A stretch of 64,000 nt of DNA, taken from assembly GCF_019635455.1 (NCBI RefSeq), contig NZ_JAHBZJ010000001.1, forward strand, positions 372,001 to 436,000, read 5' to 3'. Every line of letters starts with the position of its first letter. Within the stretch, counting starts at the first letter, position 1. This DNA comes from Sphingomonas sp. Its GTDB lineage: Bacteria; Pseudomonadota; Alphaproteobacteria; Sphingomonadales; Sphingomonadaceae. A program made the position numbers and the translations under genes. Positions 48,707 to 58,483 of this stretch are shown one piece after another. A model generated the notes under the pieces. The model made no database searches. It saw nothing but the letters and a program-made list of their open reading frames with translations, and had not been told where the DNA came from.

Positions 48707-49689
48707 CAGGGCATGTCCTTGAAACTGACCGGCCCGGTCCGCTCCTTGACCTCGGCCGCCTTCTCCTCGTCGGACTTGAAGCTGCCCGGCCCGACCTTGA
48801 ACTGGATCAGGATCCCGTTGCCCACGAACATCGACGAATAGGTGCCGACGACGATGCCGAGCAGCATCGCCAACGAGAAGCCGAAGATCACGTTCGGACC
48901 CAGAACCACCAGCGCGGTCAGCGCGGTAATCAGCGTCAGCGAGGTCATGACGGTGCGCGCCAGCGTCTCGTTGATCGAGAGGTTGAGCAGCGGCACGATC
49001 TCCATCTTGCGGTATTTTCGCAGATTTTCGCGGACACGGTCAAAGATGACGATCTTGTCGTTCAGCGAATAGCCGATGATGGTCAACAGCGCGGCGATCG
49101 TGTTCAGGTTGAACTCGAGCTGGGTCAGCGCAAAGAAACCCAGCGTCACGATCATGTCCTGCGCGAGCGCGAGCAGCGCACCCAGGCCGAACTGCCATTC
49201 GAAACGGAACCAGATATAGATCGCGACCGCCAGCATCGCGAAGCCGAGCGCCATCGCGCCCTTCTGGAACAGCTCGCCCGACACCTTGCCCGACACGGCC
49301 TCGACCGAACCGATATGCGCGCCGGGATAGTTGCTGCCGATGACGTTGCGGATCTGGGCGACCGCCTTGCTCGCGGCGGCATCGTCGCCGCCGGGGACCG
49401 GCAGACGGATCGCGATATCGGTGGGGCTGCCGAACTGCTGGATCGTCGCCTCGCCATAGCCGAGCCTGCCGATGCGCTCACGCAGCGTGTCGATATGCAC
49501 CGGCTGGGCAAAGGTGACGCGGACGTTCTGGCCGCCGACGAAATCGATGCCGAAATTCAGGCCGCGAAACACCAGCAGCGCGATCGACGCGGCGACCATG
49601 GTGACGGTCAGCACCGTCGCCAAATGGCGCCAGCGCATCCAGTCGATATTGGTGTCTTCGGGAACGAGCTTCAAAGGACGCATGGACAT
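48706..49689 (-). CDS. secF: Protein translocase subunit SecF
   Basis: Part of SecDF, which uses the proton gradient to finish Sec-dependent export; 327 residues, six membrane helices. LVFRGLNFGIDFVGGQNVRV at the first helix and periplasmic start, then the late helices with IGYSLNDKIVIFDRVREN, the SecF signature. Starts six bases after secD. Confidence 0.95.
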   Translation of the reverse strand: MSMRPLKLVPEDTNIDWMRWRHLATVLTVTMVAASIALLVFRGLNFGIDFVGGQNVRVTFAQPVHIDTLRERIGRLGYGEATIQQFGSPTDIAIRLPVPGGDDAAASKAVAQIRNVIGSNYPGAHIGSVEAVSGKVSGELFQKGAMALGFAMLAVAIYIWFRFEWQFGLGALLALAQDMIVTLGFFALTQLEFNLNTIAALLTIIGYSLNDKIVIFDRVRENLRKYRKMEIVPLLNLSINETLARTVMTSLTLITALTALVVLGPNVIFGFSLAMLLGIVVGTYSSMFVGNGILIQFKVGPGSFKSDEEKAAEVKERTGPVSFKDMP

Positions 49690-49695
49690 ATTCCC

Positions 49696-51333
49696 TCAGA
49701 TCACCACCGACTTGGGGCGGGACTTGAGCCAGTTGGCGACCAGCAGGCGGGTGAAGGTCACGGCGGTGAACACCGATGTGACGATGCCGATGGTCAGCAC
49801 CACGGCGAACCCGCGCACCGGGCCGGCGCCAAAGACGAACATGATGAACGCGGCGATGACGTTGGTGACGTTCGCATCGAAAATCGCGCGCGTCGCCTCC
49901 TTATACCCGAATTCGATCGCCGAATTGTTCGGCCGCCCGCGTTTCAGCTCCTCACGGATGCGTTCGTTGATCAGCACATTGGCATCCACCGCCGCGCCGA
50001 TCGTCAGCACGAAACCGGCGATGCCCGGCAGGGTCAGCGTGGCGTTGAACAGCGCCATGATGCCGATGATCATGATGACGTTCGCGATCAGCGCGATGTT
50101 CGCATAGACGCCGAAGCGGAAGTAGCAGACCAGCATCAGGAAGATGATCGCCCCGGTGCCGATCGCGCCGGCGACGATGCCGGATTCAATCGAATCGGCG
50201 CCCAGTTCGGGGCTGACCGTCGATTCCTCGACGACGTTCAGCTTCACCGGCATCTTGCCCGAACGCAGCGCGATGGCGAGCTGGTTCGCGCTATCGACGG
50301 TGAAGCCGCCGGAAATCTGGCCGCGCCCGCCCAGGATCGCCTCATTGATGTTCGGCGCGGAGATCACCGAATTATCGACGATGATCGCGAACGGCTTGCC
50401 GACATTCGCCTGCGTCGTCTGGGCGAAGCGGCGTCCGCCCTGCGAATCGAAGGTGAAGCCGACGACGACTTCCTGATTCTGGTTATATTCCTGATTGGCG
50501 TTGACCAGCTGGTCCCCGCTCACGATCACCTGGCGCTTCAGCGCGATCTGGGGAACATGCCCTTCCTGCGTCGGATAGGCGACATAGGGCAGCCCGGGGG
50601 GCGCCGACGGATAGGGAAGGATCTCGCTGCCGATCGGCGCATTGCCCTTGGCGATGTCGGCCGGATTGGCGGTGATGTCGACCAGCTTGAACTCGAGCCG
50701 CGCGGTCTTGCCCAGCAGCTGCTTGAGCGCCTCGGGATTGGCCAGGCCGGGAACCTGAACGACGATGCGATCGGTTCCCTGGCGCACGATCGTCGGTTCC
50801 AGCGTGCCGAGCGCGTTGATCCGGCGATCCACCACCTCGCGCGCGTCGCCCATCGCCTGGTCGATCGCCTGGGTGGTGCCGGCCGGGGTCTGGCTGACGA
50901 TGAAGCGCGTCGTATCGCGCACCTCGATCGTCCATTGCCGCTGCCCGGTCATGCCGGCGCCGCTGCCGGTCAGCTGAAGCAGTCGTTCCCGCGCGGCATC
51001 GACCTGAGCGGGGTCACGGACCATGAAGGTGATCCGGCCATCACGGGTCGAGATGTCGCCGATGTCGATCCGCGGGTCCTGGCGACGGAACTCGGTTTCG
51101 ATCTCGTCGCGCTTGGCGGCCAGGCGCACCTTCTGGAAGTCGGCGGTGTCGGCCTCCAGCAGGATGTAGCTGCCGCCGGCAAGGTCCAGGCCCAGATTGA
51201 CCGTCGGCTGCGGCACCCATGCCGGCCACGTCGCCCGCACGCTCTTTGGCACGAAACTCGGGATGGCGATCAGGAAGCAGACGAAGATCGTGATCCAGAC
51301 CGACCAGATCTTCCACTTGGGAAAGTCGAGCAT
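49696..51333 (-). CDS. secD: Protein translocase subunit SecD
   Basis: SecDF partner, 545 residues. First membrane helix (about 9-27), large periplasmic P1 domain (about 30-370) with GLDLAGGSYILLEAD, then five helices with IGAAVDANVLINERIREE and FGAGPVRGFAVVLTIG, which hold the acidic residues of proton flow. Four bases after yajC; second gene of the yajC-secD-secF-Mth938 unit. Confidence 0.96.
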   Translation of the reverse strand: MLDFPKWKIWSVWITIFVCFLIAIPSFVPKSVRATWPAWVPQPTVNLGLDLAGGSYILLEADTADFQKVRLAAKRDEIETEFRRQDPRIDIGDISTRDGRITFMVRDPAQVDAARERLLQLTGSGAGMTGQRQWTIEVRDTTRFIVSQTPAGTTQAIDQAMGDAREVVDRRINALGTLEPTIVRQGTDRIVVQVPGLANPEALKQLLGKTARLEFKLVDITANPADIAKGNAPIGSEILPYPSAPPGLPYVAYPTQEGHVPQIALKRQVIVSGDQLVNANQEYNQNQEVVVGFTFDSQGGRRFAQTTQANVGKPFAIIVDNSVISAPNINEAILGGRGQISGGFTVDSANQLAIALRSGKMPVKLNVVEESTVSPELGADSIESGIVAGAIGTGAIIFLMLVCYFRFGVYANIALIANVIMIIGIMALFNATLTLPGIAGFVLTIGAAVDANVLINERIREELKRGRPNNSAIEFGYKEATRAIFDANVTNVIAAFIMFVFGAGPVRGFAVVLTIGIVTSVFTAVTFTRLLVANWLKSRPKSVVI

Positions 51334-51337
51334 GGCG

Positions 51338-51682
51338 TCAGTCGTTCGCGGGCTTGCCGCCGCCGAGCGGCTGGACCTCGACGATGGTGGACTTGACCAC
51401 CTTCACCTTCACGCCCTGGGCGATCTCCACCTGGGCATAAACGTCGTCGGTCGAGATGACCTTGCCGACCAGGCCGCCGGCGGTGACGACCGTGTCGTTC
51501 TTCTTCATCTCCGAGATCGACGCTTGCAGCGTCTTCATCCGCTTCTGCTGCGGACGGATCATCAGGAAGTAGAAGGCGACGAAGATGAGGATCAGCGGCG
51601 CGATCGACAGGAACGAGGCGGCTGCGCCCCCCTGGCCCGCCGCGCTTCCCGCGGCCTGTGCATAAGCAGGTGAGATGATCAT
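51338..51682 (-). CDS. yajC: Preprotein translocase accessory protein YajC
   Basis: Small partner of SecDF, 114 residues, one membrane helix (about 27-45) with FYFLMIRPQQKRMK, then a cytoplasmic part (VVTAGGLVGKVIS). First gene of the export operon, so its promoter should lie in 51683-51868, but no clear boxes are seen. Confidence 0.95.
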   Translation of the reverse strand: MIISPAYAQAAGSAAGQGGAAASFLSIAPLILIFVAFYFLMIRPQQKRMKTLQASISEMKKNDTVVTAGGLVGKVISTDDVYAQVEIAQGVKVKVVKSTIVEVQPLGGGKPAND

Positions 51683-51868
51683 GGGTCCCCGTGGCCTGAA
51701 TTGATGGGCCGATTGGTGGGGGCGAACGCCCCCGGGTTCAAGCGGCGCGCGCTACCACTTGCCGGCCCCGCGCGCAACTATTTGCCTGAGCGTTGCACGG
51801 CGGCCACGCCGGCGCGCCTGCCCTCTTGCATCCCGGCCCGCACCGCCCTAGAGGCCCTTCGCTCTGGT

Positions 51869-51945
51869 CGGGGCGTAGCGCAGCCTGGTAGCGCATCACA
51901 CTGGGGGTGTGGGGGTCGCTGGTTCGAATCCAGTCGCCCCGACCA
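51869..51945 (+). tRNA. tRNA-Pro (anticodon GGG)
   Basis: A 77-base cloverleaf with encoded CCA. Acceptor CGGGGCG pairs with CGCCCCG; D arm GCGC/GCGC; anticodon stem TCACA/TGTGG (one G-T pair) around the loop CTGGGGG, giving anticodon GGG; T arm GCTGG-TTCGAAT-CCAGT. Reads CCC and CCT. Confidence 0.96.
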
Positions 51946-52088
51946 ATTACACCACATCGTTCCCGCCCGATTTCAACCGCGACCACCGCCCCCGCGGCGC
52001 TCCGGGCAATGACATGGCAATCATCCGGCGCTGATCGCGTTGGCCGAACCACACTGACACGCGCCAGCCTCCACTTTATGGCCGCCCG

Positions 52089-53414
52089 CTATTTCGGGTC
52101 GGGCGTCCCGTCGAACTTGCGTTCGAGGCCGGTCCAGCAATCGGCATAGTCGGACTGGATCGGCGCCTCCTGCGCGGCCCAGCGGGTCAGGTGCTGGGGG
52201 AAGCGGGTCTCGAACATGAAGCTCATCGTGCGATCGAGCTTTTCGGGCTTCAGATCAGCGTTGCTCGCCTTTTCGAACGCGGCGCGATCGGGACCATGGG
52301 GCAGCATGCAATTGTGCAGGCTCATGCCCCCCGGGGCGAAGCCGTCGGGCTTGGCATCATATTCGCCATAGATATTCCCCATCAGCTCGCTCATCACATT
52401 CTTGTGATACCAGGGCGGACGGAAGCTGTGTTCGGCGACCATCCAGCGCTCGCGGAACAGCACGAAATCGATATTCGCGGTACCGGGAACGCCCGACGGC
52501 GCGGTCAGCACGGTGAAGATCGACGGGTCGGGATGATCGAACAGGATCGCGCCGACCGGGCTGTAGGTGCGCAGATCATATTTGCACGGCGCATAGTTGC
52601 CGTGCCAGGCGACGACGTCGAGCGGGCTGTGATCGATCGCGCAGCGGTGAAAGCCGCCGCACCATTTCATCGTCACGGTGGACGGCGTATCGCGATCCTC
52701 GAACCAGGCGACCGGGGTCTTGAAATCGCGCGGATTGGCCAGGCAATTGGCGCCGATCGGCCCGCGATCGGGCAGGTCGAATTTCTGCCCGTAATTTTCG
52801 CAGACAAAGCCTCGGCACGGGCCGTCGATCACCTCGACCCGATAGACCAGACCGCGCGGCAGGATCGCGATCTCGCCCGGCGCGATCTCGATCACGCCCA
52901 GTTCGGTGACGAAGCGCAGCGCCCCCTCCTGCGGCACGACCAGCAACTCGCCATCGGCCGAACAGAAATAGGCATCCACCATCGACTGGGTGACAAGATA
53001 GACGTGCGCCGCCATTCCCGTCTGGACGTTGACGTCGCCCGCGGTCGTTGCCGTGTGCATGCCCGAAATCCAGTCGAGCGGCTGCGCGGCATGCGGCACC
53101 GGGTCCCAGCGATACTGGCCCAGGCTGGCCACGCCCGGAACCACGTTCGGCGCCGATTTCCAGTGCGGCACGTCGATGGGTTCGAACCGCGCGACATGCC
53201 GGACGCTGGGACGGATGCGATAGCACCAGCTGCGCTCGTTATGACCCCGCGGCGCGGTGAAGGCGGTTCCCGAAAGCTGTTCGGCATAGAGGCCATAGGG
53301 ACATTTCTGCGGCGAATTCTGCCCCTGCGGCAGCGCGCCGGGCAGCGCCTCGGTCTCGAAATCATTGCCGAAGCCCGGCATATAGCCGGCGGCGATCGCC
53401 TGAGAACCGGTCAT
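52089..53414 (-). CDS. hmgA: Homogentisate 1,2-dioxygenase
   Basis: Opens the ring of homogentisate to maleylacetoacetate in phenylalanine/tyrosine breakdown; non-haem iron enzyme of 441 residues. N-terminal [19 protein letters not shown] is the family opening, and iron-binding His and Glu occur in [12 protein letters not shown], with another His in [18 protein letters not shown] is six bases before ATG 53414 and only three before 53417, so the former is the better start. The next pathway genes (maiA, fahA, hpd) are not in the window. Confidence 0.95.
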   Translation of the reverse strand: MTGSQAIAAGYMPGFGNDFETEALPGALPQGQNSPQKCPYGLYAEQLSGTAFTAPRGHNERSWCYRIRPSVRHVARFEPIDVPHWKSAPNVVPGVASLGQYRWDPVPHAAQPLDWISGMHTATTAGDVNVQTGMAAHVYLVTQSMVDAYFCSADGELLVVPQEGALRFVTELGVIEIAPGEIAILPRGLVYRVEVIDGPCRGFVCENYGQKFDLPDRGPIGANCLANPRDFKTPVAWFEDRDTPSTVTMKWCGGFHRCAIDHSPLDVVAWHGNYAPCKYDLRTYSPVGAILFDHPDPSIFTVLTAPSGVPGTANIDFVLFRERWMVAEHSFRPPWYHKNVMSELMGNIYGEYDAKPDGFAPGGMSLHNCMLPHGPDRAAFEKASNADLKPEKLDRTMSFMFETRFPQHLTRWAAQEAPIQSDYADCWTGLERKFDGTPDPK

Positions 53415-53443
53415 CATTCACCTCCGCAACGGCACGCGTAATT

Positions 53444-53459
53444 CGTATCAAATGATACG
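53444..53459 (-). promoter_or_regulatory. Perfect palindrome upstream of hmgA
   Basis: CGTATCA-AA-TGATACG, a perfect 7-bp inverted repeat around two bases, 29 bases before the hmgA start. On the minus strand TATCAT (five of six to the -10 consensus) is inside it. Probably an operator for the aromatic-catabolism regulator. Confidence 0.55.
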
Positions 53460-53583
53460 ATCCATGCTATAGCCCCGATCCACGCCAGCTTCAATCGGCC
53501 GGGATGCAAAGGCAAGCGCGCCCTGCCCCCGACCCCGCGCTGCGGAGGACCGGTCGAAAAGTGACTTAGTGAGATAAAACGGT

Positions 53584-53613
53584 TTGACGCCGCTTCGCGC
53601 CGCCGTCACTAAT
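53584..53613 (+). promoter_or_regulatory. Candidate promoter of the TldD-MoxR gene run
   Basis: TTGACG (53584-53589, five of six to the -35 consensus), 18 bases, ACTAAT (53608-53613, four of six), giving a leader of roughly 85 bases to the GTG at 53704. The -10 lies within TCACTAA, which mirrors TTAGTGA at 53566-53572. Confidence 0.4.
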
Positions 53614-53703
53614 GCCGCAGACACCTCAACGGGGGTGCGCACATCACGAACACCGGATCGGAACGGGCGCCTGCGCCCGCGCCGGCGATCGGGGAGACGA
53701 CAG

Positions 53704-55338
53704 GTGGACAGACGGGATTTTCTGGCGTTCAGCAGCTTTGCCGGGAGCGCGGCGCTTGCGCCCGGTTTCTTCGGCAAGGCGATCGCCGCAGGCGCATTGC
53801 AGGATGAGATCGACATCGCGGTGAAGAAGCAGCTGGCCGACGCCGCGCTGAACGCCGCCAAGGGTGCCGGCGCCAGCTATTGCGACGTGCGCGTCGGCCG
53901 GTATCTGCGCCAGTTCGTCATCACCCGCGAAAAGAACGTCCAGAATATCGTCAACACCGAATCGACCGGCACCGGGGTTCGCGTGATCGCCGACGGGGCC
54001 TGGGGCTTCGCGGCGACCAACGAGATGACGACCGACGCGGTCGCGCTGGCGGCGCGGCAGGCGACGGCGATGGCCAAGGCGAATGCCCGCATCCAGACCG
54101 AGCGCGTCCAGCTCGCCCCGACGCCCGGCGTTGGCGAGGTCAGCTGGAAGACGCCGATCAAGAAGAACGCGATGCTGGTGCCGATCGCGGACAAGGTCGG
54201 CCTGTTGCTCGACGTCAACAACGCCGCGCTGGCCGCCGGTGCCAGCTTCGTCAATTCGATGCTGTTCCTGGTCAACGAACAGAAATATTTCGCCTCGACC
54301 GACGGGTCCTACATCGATCAGGACGTGCATCGCATCTGGGCGCCGCTGACCGTCACCGCGATCGACAAGACCACCGGCAAGTTCCGCAGCCGCGAGGGCC
54401 TGTCGGCGCCGATGGGCCTTGGCTGGGAATATCTGGACGGCGCGGCGAAGGACAAGTTCGTGCTGGCGAACGGCCTGACCACCTATGGCATGTCGTATGA
54501 CATGAAGGAGGACGCGATCGCCGCGGCGAAGGACGCGCAGACGAAGCTGAAGGCGCCGTCGGTGAAGCCGGGCAAATATGATCTGGTGCTCGATCCCAAC
54601 CATCTGGGCCTGACCATCCACGAATCGATCGGCCACCCGCTCGAACTCGACCGCGTGCTGGGCTATGAAGCCAATTATGCCGGCACCAGCTTCGCGACGC
54701 TCGACAAGCGCGACGCGGCGTTCAAATATGGCAGCGAGCTGGTCAACGTCTTCGCCGACAAGACCCAGCCCGGCTCGCTCGGCGCGGTCGCCTATGATGA
54801 CGAGGGTGTGAAGACCAAGCGCTGGGACCTCATCAAGGACGGCAAGCTGGTCGATTATCAGGCGATCCGCGATCAGGTGCATATCCTGGGTAAGAAGGCG
54901 TCCGACGGCTGCTGCTATGCCGACAGCTGGTCGAGCGTTCAGTTTCAGCGCATGGCCAATGTCTCGCTCGCGCCCGGCAAGAAGAAGCTGTCCCCCGCCG
55001 ACATGATCGCCGGGGTAGAGAACGGCATCTATATTTCGGGTCGCGGTTCGTTCTCGATCGACCAGCAACGCTACAATGCGCAGTTCGGCGGAACGGTGTT
55101 CTACGAGATCAAGAACGGCAAGCTCGGCCAGATGCTGGAGGATGTCGCCTATCAGATGCGCACCCCGGAATTCTGGGGATCGTGCGCCGCGATCTGTGAC
55201 GAAGGCGATTATCGCATGTTCGGTTCGTTCTTCGACGGCAAGGGGCAGCCGAGCCAGGTGTCGGCGGTGAGCCACGGTTCGTCCACCACCCGCTTCAACG
55301 GCATCAACGTCATCAGCACCGCCCGGTCGCTGGGCTGA
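53704..55338 (+). CDS. TldD-type metalloprotease with twin-arginine signal
   Basis: A 544-residue protein of the TldD/PmbA family. The body contains the zinc motif HESIGH (306-311), the catalytic HExxxH of TldD. Unlike ordinary cytosolic TldD it starts with a twin-arginine signal: MDRRDFLAFSSFAGSAALA, then small residues to about 31, indicating export in folded form by Tat. GTG 53704 has GGGGAG nine bases upstream. The C-terminal VSHGSST region differs from E. coli TldD, so the last metal ligand is uncertain. Followed after 23 bases by the partner subunit. Possible role in periplasmic peptide processing. Confidence 0.88.
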   Translation: MDRRDFLAFSSFAGSAALAPGFFGKAIAAGALQDEIDIAVKKQLADAALNAAKGAGASYCDVRVGRYLRQFVITREKNVQNIVNTESTGTGVRVIADGAWGFAATNEMTTDAVALAARQATAMAKANARIQTERVQLAPTPGVGEVSWKTPIKKNAMLVPIADKVGLLLDVNNAALAAGASFVNSMLFLVNEQKYFASTDGSYIDQDVHRIWAPLTVTAIDKTTGKFRSREGLSAPMGLGWEYLDGAAKDKFVLANGLTTYGMSYDMKEDAIAAAKDAQTKLKAPSVKPGKYDLVLDPNHLGLTIHESIGHPLELDRVLGYEANYAGTSFATLDKRDAAFKYGSELVNVFADKTQPGSLGAVAYDDEGVKTKRWDLIKDGKLVDYQAIRDQVHILGKKASDGCCYADSWSSVQFQRMANVSLAPGKKKLSPADMIAGVENGIYISGRGSFSIDQQRYNAQFGGTVFYEIKNGKLGQMLEDVAYQMRTPEFWGSCAAICDEGDYRMFGSFFDGKGQPSQVSAVSHGSSTTRFNGINVISTARSLG

Positions 55339-55361
55339 ACGCGCGCGCAGGAGTAACAGAT

Positions 55362-56693
55362 ATGAGCATCCTTACCGAAGCGCAGGCCAAGGCGATCCTG
55401 GACAAGGTGATCGCCCTGTCGAAGGCCGACGAGACCAGCGCCCAGCTTGCCGGCGGCATCGCGGGCAATGTCCGCTTCGCCCGCAACAACATCTCGACCG
55501 CCGGCGTGGTCGATGACACCGACCTGATCGTGCAGGTCGCATTCGGCAAGCGGGTGGGCATCGCCACGATCAACGAGTTCGACGACGCCTCGCTGGAGCG
55601 GGTCGTGCGGCGTGCCGAGGATCTGGCCAAGCTGGCGCCGGAAAATCCCGAGCATATGCCGATCGTCGGCAAGCAGAGCTATCGCCCGACCGACACGTTC
55701 AGCGCGGCGACCGCAGCGATCACGCCGGAGGCCCGCGCCAAGATCGCCGAAGCGTCGATCACCCCCTGCCGCGCGCAGAAGCTGGTCGCGGCCGGCTTTC
55801 TGGAGGACGGCCAGTCGTTCGTCGCCCATGCCAATTCGAAGGGCAATTTCGGATATCAGCGCGCGACTCAGGCCGATTACACCTGCACCGTGCGGACCGA
55901 GGACGGGCGCGGTTCCGGCTGGGTCGGCCACAATGTCCAGGACATTTCGAAATTCGACGCCAGCGACGACATCCAGGTGGCGATGCGCAAGGCATCGGCA
56001 TCGGTCGATGCCAAGGCGCTGGAGCCGGGCAAATATACCGTGATCCTGGAGCCGGCCGCCGCCGCGGGCCTGATCAGCTTCATGATGAACTTCTTCGGCG
56101 CGCGATCGGCGGACGAAGGCCGCAGCTTCCTCTCGAAAAAGGGCGGCGGGAACAAGATCGGCGAACAGATCATGGATCCGCGCGTCAACATCTATACCGA
56201 CCCCTGGAACCCCGAGGTGCCGGTGCTGCCCTGGGACAATGAGGGGCTGCCGCGCCAGCGCACCCAGATCATCGACAAGGGCAAGGTCGCGAACCTCGAA
56301 TATTCGCGGTTCTGGGCCGCAAAGCAGGGCAAGCCCGAAACCGCCGACTGGGGCAATGTCATCATGGAAGGCGGCACCCGTTCGACCGCCGAGCTGATCC
56401 GCAGCACCGAGAAGGGCATCCTGGTGTCGCGCACCTGGTACATTCGCATGGTCGATCCGCAGACCGTCCTGCTGACCGGCCTGACCCGTGACGGCACCTT
56501 CTATATCGAGAACGGGCAGATCAAATATCCGATCAAGAACTTCCGCTTCAACGAAAGCCCGGTGATCATGCTCAACAATATCGACGAGCTGGGCCGGTCG
56601 ATCCGCGTCAAGGCGGACGAGGGCGGCACGATGATGCTGCCGCCGATGAAGCTGAGGGATTTCACCTTCACCTCGCTGTCGGACGCGGTCTGA
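55362..56693 (+). CDS. TldE/PmbA-like partner of the metalloprotease
   Basis: A 443-residue protein of the TldD/PmbA family lacking HExxxH, as in TldE (PmbA), the non-catalytic half of the TldD-TldE heterodimer. It has no signal peptide, while its presumed partner has a Tat signal. If they assemble in the cytoplasm it could be exported as a passenger, or else the pair may not form. GCAGGAG lies 12 bases before the ATG. Conserved NPxNxY-like features of the family are not assigned. Confidence 0.83.
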   Translation: MSILTEAQAKAILDKVIALSKADETSAQLAGGIAGNVRFARNNISTAGVVDDTDLIVQVAFGKRVGIATINEFDDASLERVVRRAEDLAKLAPENPEHMPIVGKQSYRPTDTFSAATAAITPEARAKIAEASITPCRAQKLVAAGFLEDGQSFVAHANSKGNFGYQRATQADYTCTVRTEDGRGSGWVGHNVQDISKFDASDDIQVAMRKASASVDAKALEPGKYTVILEPAAAAGLISFMMNFFGARSADEGRSFLSKKGGGNKIGEQIMDPRVNIYTDPWNPEVPVLPWDNEGLPRQRTQIIDKGKVANLEYSRFWAAKQGKPETADWGNVIMEGGTRSTAELIRSTEKGILVSRTWYIRMVDPQTVLLTGLTRDGTFYIENGQIKYPIKNFRFNESPVIMLNNIDELGRSIRVKADEGGTMMLPPMKLRDFTFTSLSDAV

Positions 56694-56732
56694 GGCGTCG
56701 GGGCGGGGCGGACCCGCGGGAGTTGCGTTGCC

Positions 56733-57458
56733 GTGAACCGCGCCGAATTTCTGAAACTGCTGGGCGGCGGTCTGGCCGGCATGATGCTGGCCACGCCGCC
56801 CGCCACCGCGCAGCGCGCGAAACCGGCGCGCGGTTCGGGCGCGGGATATGATTTCTGGTTCACCCGGCTCAGCTATAATTCGGGCGACTGGAACGTCGAT
56901 CAGCGGATGCCGTCGAACCTGCTGACGTCGCTGGTGGATTACACGACGTTGCGGGTCGATCCGACCGAACGGGTGGTGGCGCTGAGCGATCCGAAGATGC
57001 TGGCGGCCCCCTTCTGCTATCTGGCCGGACACAAGGCGGTCGAATTTTCCGATGCCGAGCGGCGCAACTTCGAACGTTATGTCCGCAATGGCGGGTTTGT
57101 GTTCGTGGACGATTGCAACCACGACATCGACGGACTGTTCGCCAAGTCGTTCGAGGCGCAGATGACGCGCATTTTCGGCGCCACGGCGTTGCGCAAGCTG
57201 CCGAACGACCACCCGCTCTATTCCAGCTTCTTCAAATTCCCCGGACCGCCCGCGACCACGTTCGAGCTGAACGGATGGGGCGACGACCTGGTGCATGATT
57301 ATCTGAAGGGCATCACCATCAACGGCCGGCTGGGCCTGCTCTACAGCAACAAGGATTATGGCTGTGAGTGGGACTATGACTGGCGCAACAAACGATTCCT
57401 GGCGGAGGACAATACGAAGTTCGGAGTGAACATCGTGATGTACGCGCTGACCAACTGA
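56733..57458 (+). CDS. DUF4159 protein
   Basis: A 241-residue protein with an exported start (NRAEFLKLLGGGLAGMML, with a single Arg so not a classical Tat signal) and a DUF4159 domain: FTRLSYNSGDW, NGGFVFVDDCNHD and YSNKDYGCEWDYDW. DUF4159 is found attached to, or beside, BatA/VWA/MoxR genes and has a GATase-like fold without proved activity. GTG 56733; GGGAG 12 bases upstream. Ends 14 bases before the MoxR gene. Confidence 0.82.
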   Translation: MNRAEFLKLLGGGLAGMMLATPPATAQRAKPARGSGAGYDFWFTRLSYNSGDWNVDQRMPSNLLTSLVDYTTLRVDPTERVVALSDPKMLAAPFCYLAGHKAVEFSDAERRNFERYVRNGGFVFVDDCNHDIDGLFAKSFEAQMTRIFGATALRKLPNDHPLYSSFFKFPGPPATTFELNGWGDDLVHDYLKGITINGRLGLLYSNKDYGCEWDYDWRNKRFLAEDNTKFGVNIVMYALTN

Positions 57459-57472
57459 AGGATGCGGGCGAC

Positions 57473-58480
57473 GTGGCGAACAAGGCATCGGTAAGCGAAG
57501 CGGAGGTCGAGGGCCGGCTGGCCAGGCTGGGCGATCTGCGCCGGGCGATCGCGACCGCGATCGTCGGACAGGAAGATGTGGTCGAACAGCTTCTCATCGG
57601 CCTGCTGGCCGGCGGCCATTGCCTGCTGGAAGGCGTCCCGGGGTTGGGCAAGACGCTGCTGGTGCGGACGCTGGGCGAGGCGCTGGAACTCGATTTCCGC
57701 CGCGTCCAGTTCACCCCCGATCTGATGCCGAGCGACATTCTGGGAACCGAATTGCTGGAGGAAGACCACGGCACCGGGCATCGCAGCTTTCGCTTTCAGC
57801 AGGGGCCGGTATTCACCAACCTGCTGCTTGCCGACGAACTCAACCGCACCCCGCCCAAGACCCAGGCCGCGCTGTTGGAGGCGATGCAGGAAAAGACGGT
57901 CAGCTATGGCGGAAAGACCCATCAGCTGCCCCGTCCCTTCTTCGTGCTGGCGACGCAGAACCCGCTGGAACAGGCCGGCACCTATCCGCTGCCCGAAGCA
58001 CAGCTCGACCGGTTCCTGCTGCATGTCCGCGTCGGCTATCCCAGCGCGGCGGAGGAGCGCGACATTCTGAGCCTCACGACCGGCAGCGCCGGCGGCGCGG
58101 TGCCGCGCGTGATGGACGCCGACGACGTACTGGCGATGCAGGGCTGGGTCCGCGACGTCCACCTGTCCGACGACCTGCTGGAGTGGATCACGACCCTGGT
58201 CCGCGCGACGCGGCCCGGCGATGGCGGCGCGCCCCCGGCGGTCGCCAGCTATGTCCGCTGGGGTGCCGGGCCGCGCGCGGGGCAGGCGCTGGTCCTGTGC
58301 GCCAAGGCGCGCGCGCTGCTGCACGGGCGGCTGGCGGCGACGCGCGAGGATATCGCCGCGCTGGCCGCGCCGGTGATGCGCCATCGCCTGCTGATGTCGT
58401 TCGCCGCCGAAGCGGAGGGCAAGAGCGCCGACGACGTGGTCGCGGCGTTGCTCGACCATCTGCCCCCGCCCGCCGCCTGA
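57473..58480 (+). CDS. MoxR-family AAA ATPase
   Basis: A 335-residue AAA+ ATPase of the MoxR type, cytoplasmic, which works as a chaperone for assembly of partner complexes with VWA proteins. Walker A GVPGLGKT (about 57-64), Walker B LLLADELNRTPPKTQ (about 118-132) and ATQNPLEQAGTYPLPEAQ with sensor residues are complete. GTG 57473. Next gene is the VWA partner (DUF58), the usual pair. Confidence 0.94.
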   Translation: MANKASVSEAEVEGRLARLGDLRRAIATAIVGQEDVVEQLLIGLLAGGHCLLEGVPGLGKTLLVRTLGEALELDFRRVQFTPDLMPSDILGTELLEEDHGTGHRSFRFQQGPVFTNLLLADELNRTPPKTQAALLEAMQEKTVSYGGKTHQLPRPFFVLATQNPLEQAGTYPLPEAQLDRFLLHVRVGYPSAAEERDILSLTTGSAGGAVPRVMDADDVLAMQGWVRDVHLSDDLLEWITTLVRATRPGDGGAPPAVASYVRWGAGPRAGQALVLCAKARALLHGRLAATREDIAALAAPVMRHRLLMSFAAEAEGKSADDVVAALLDHLPPPAA

Positions 58481-58483
58481 CCC

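Noticed and set aside
49315..51396. A 693-codon plus-strand frame opposite secD/secF
   Set aside because: Shadow of two conserved genes; no start signal or motif.
55209..57488. A 759-codon minus-strand frame opposite the TldE-like and DUF4159 genes
   Set aside because: Mirror frame in GC-rich coding DNA with no family features.
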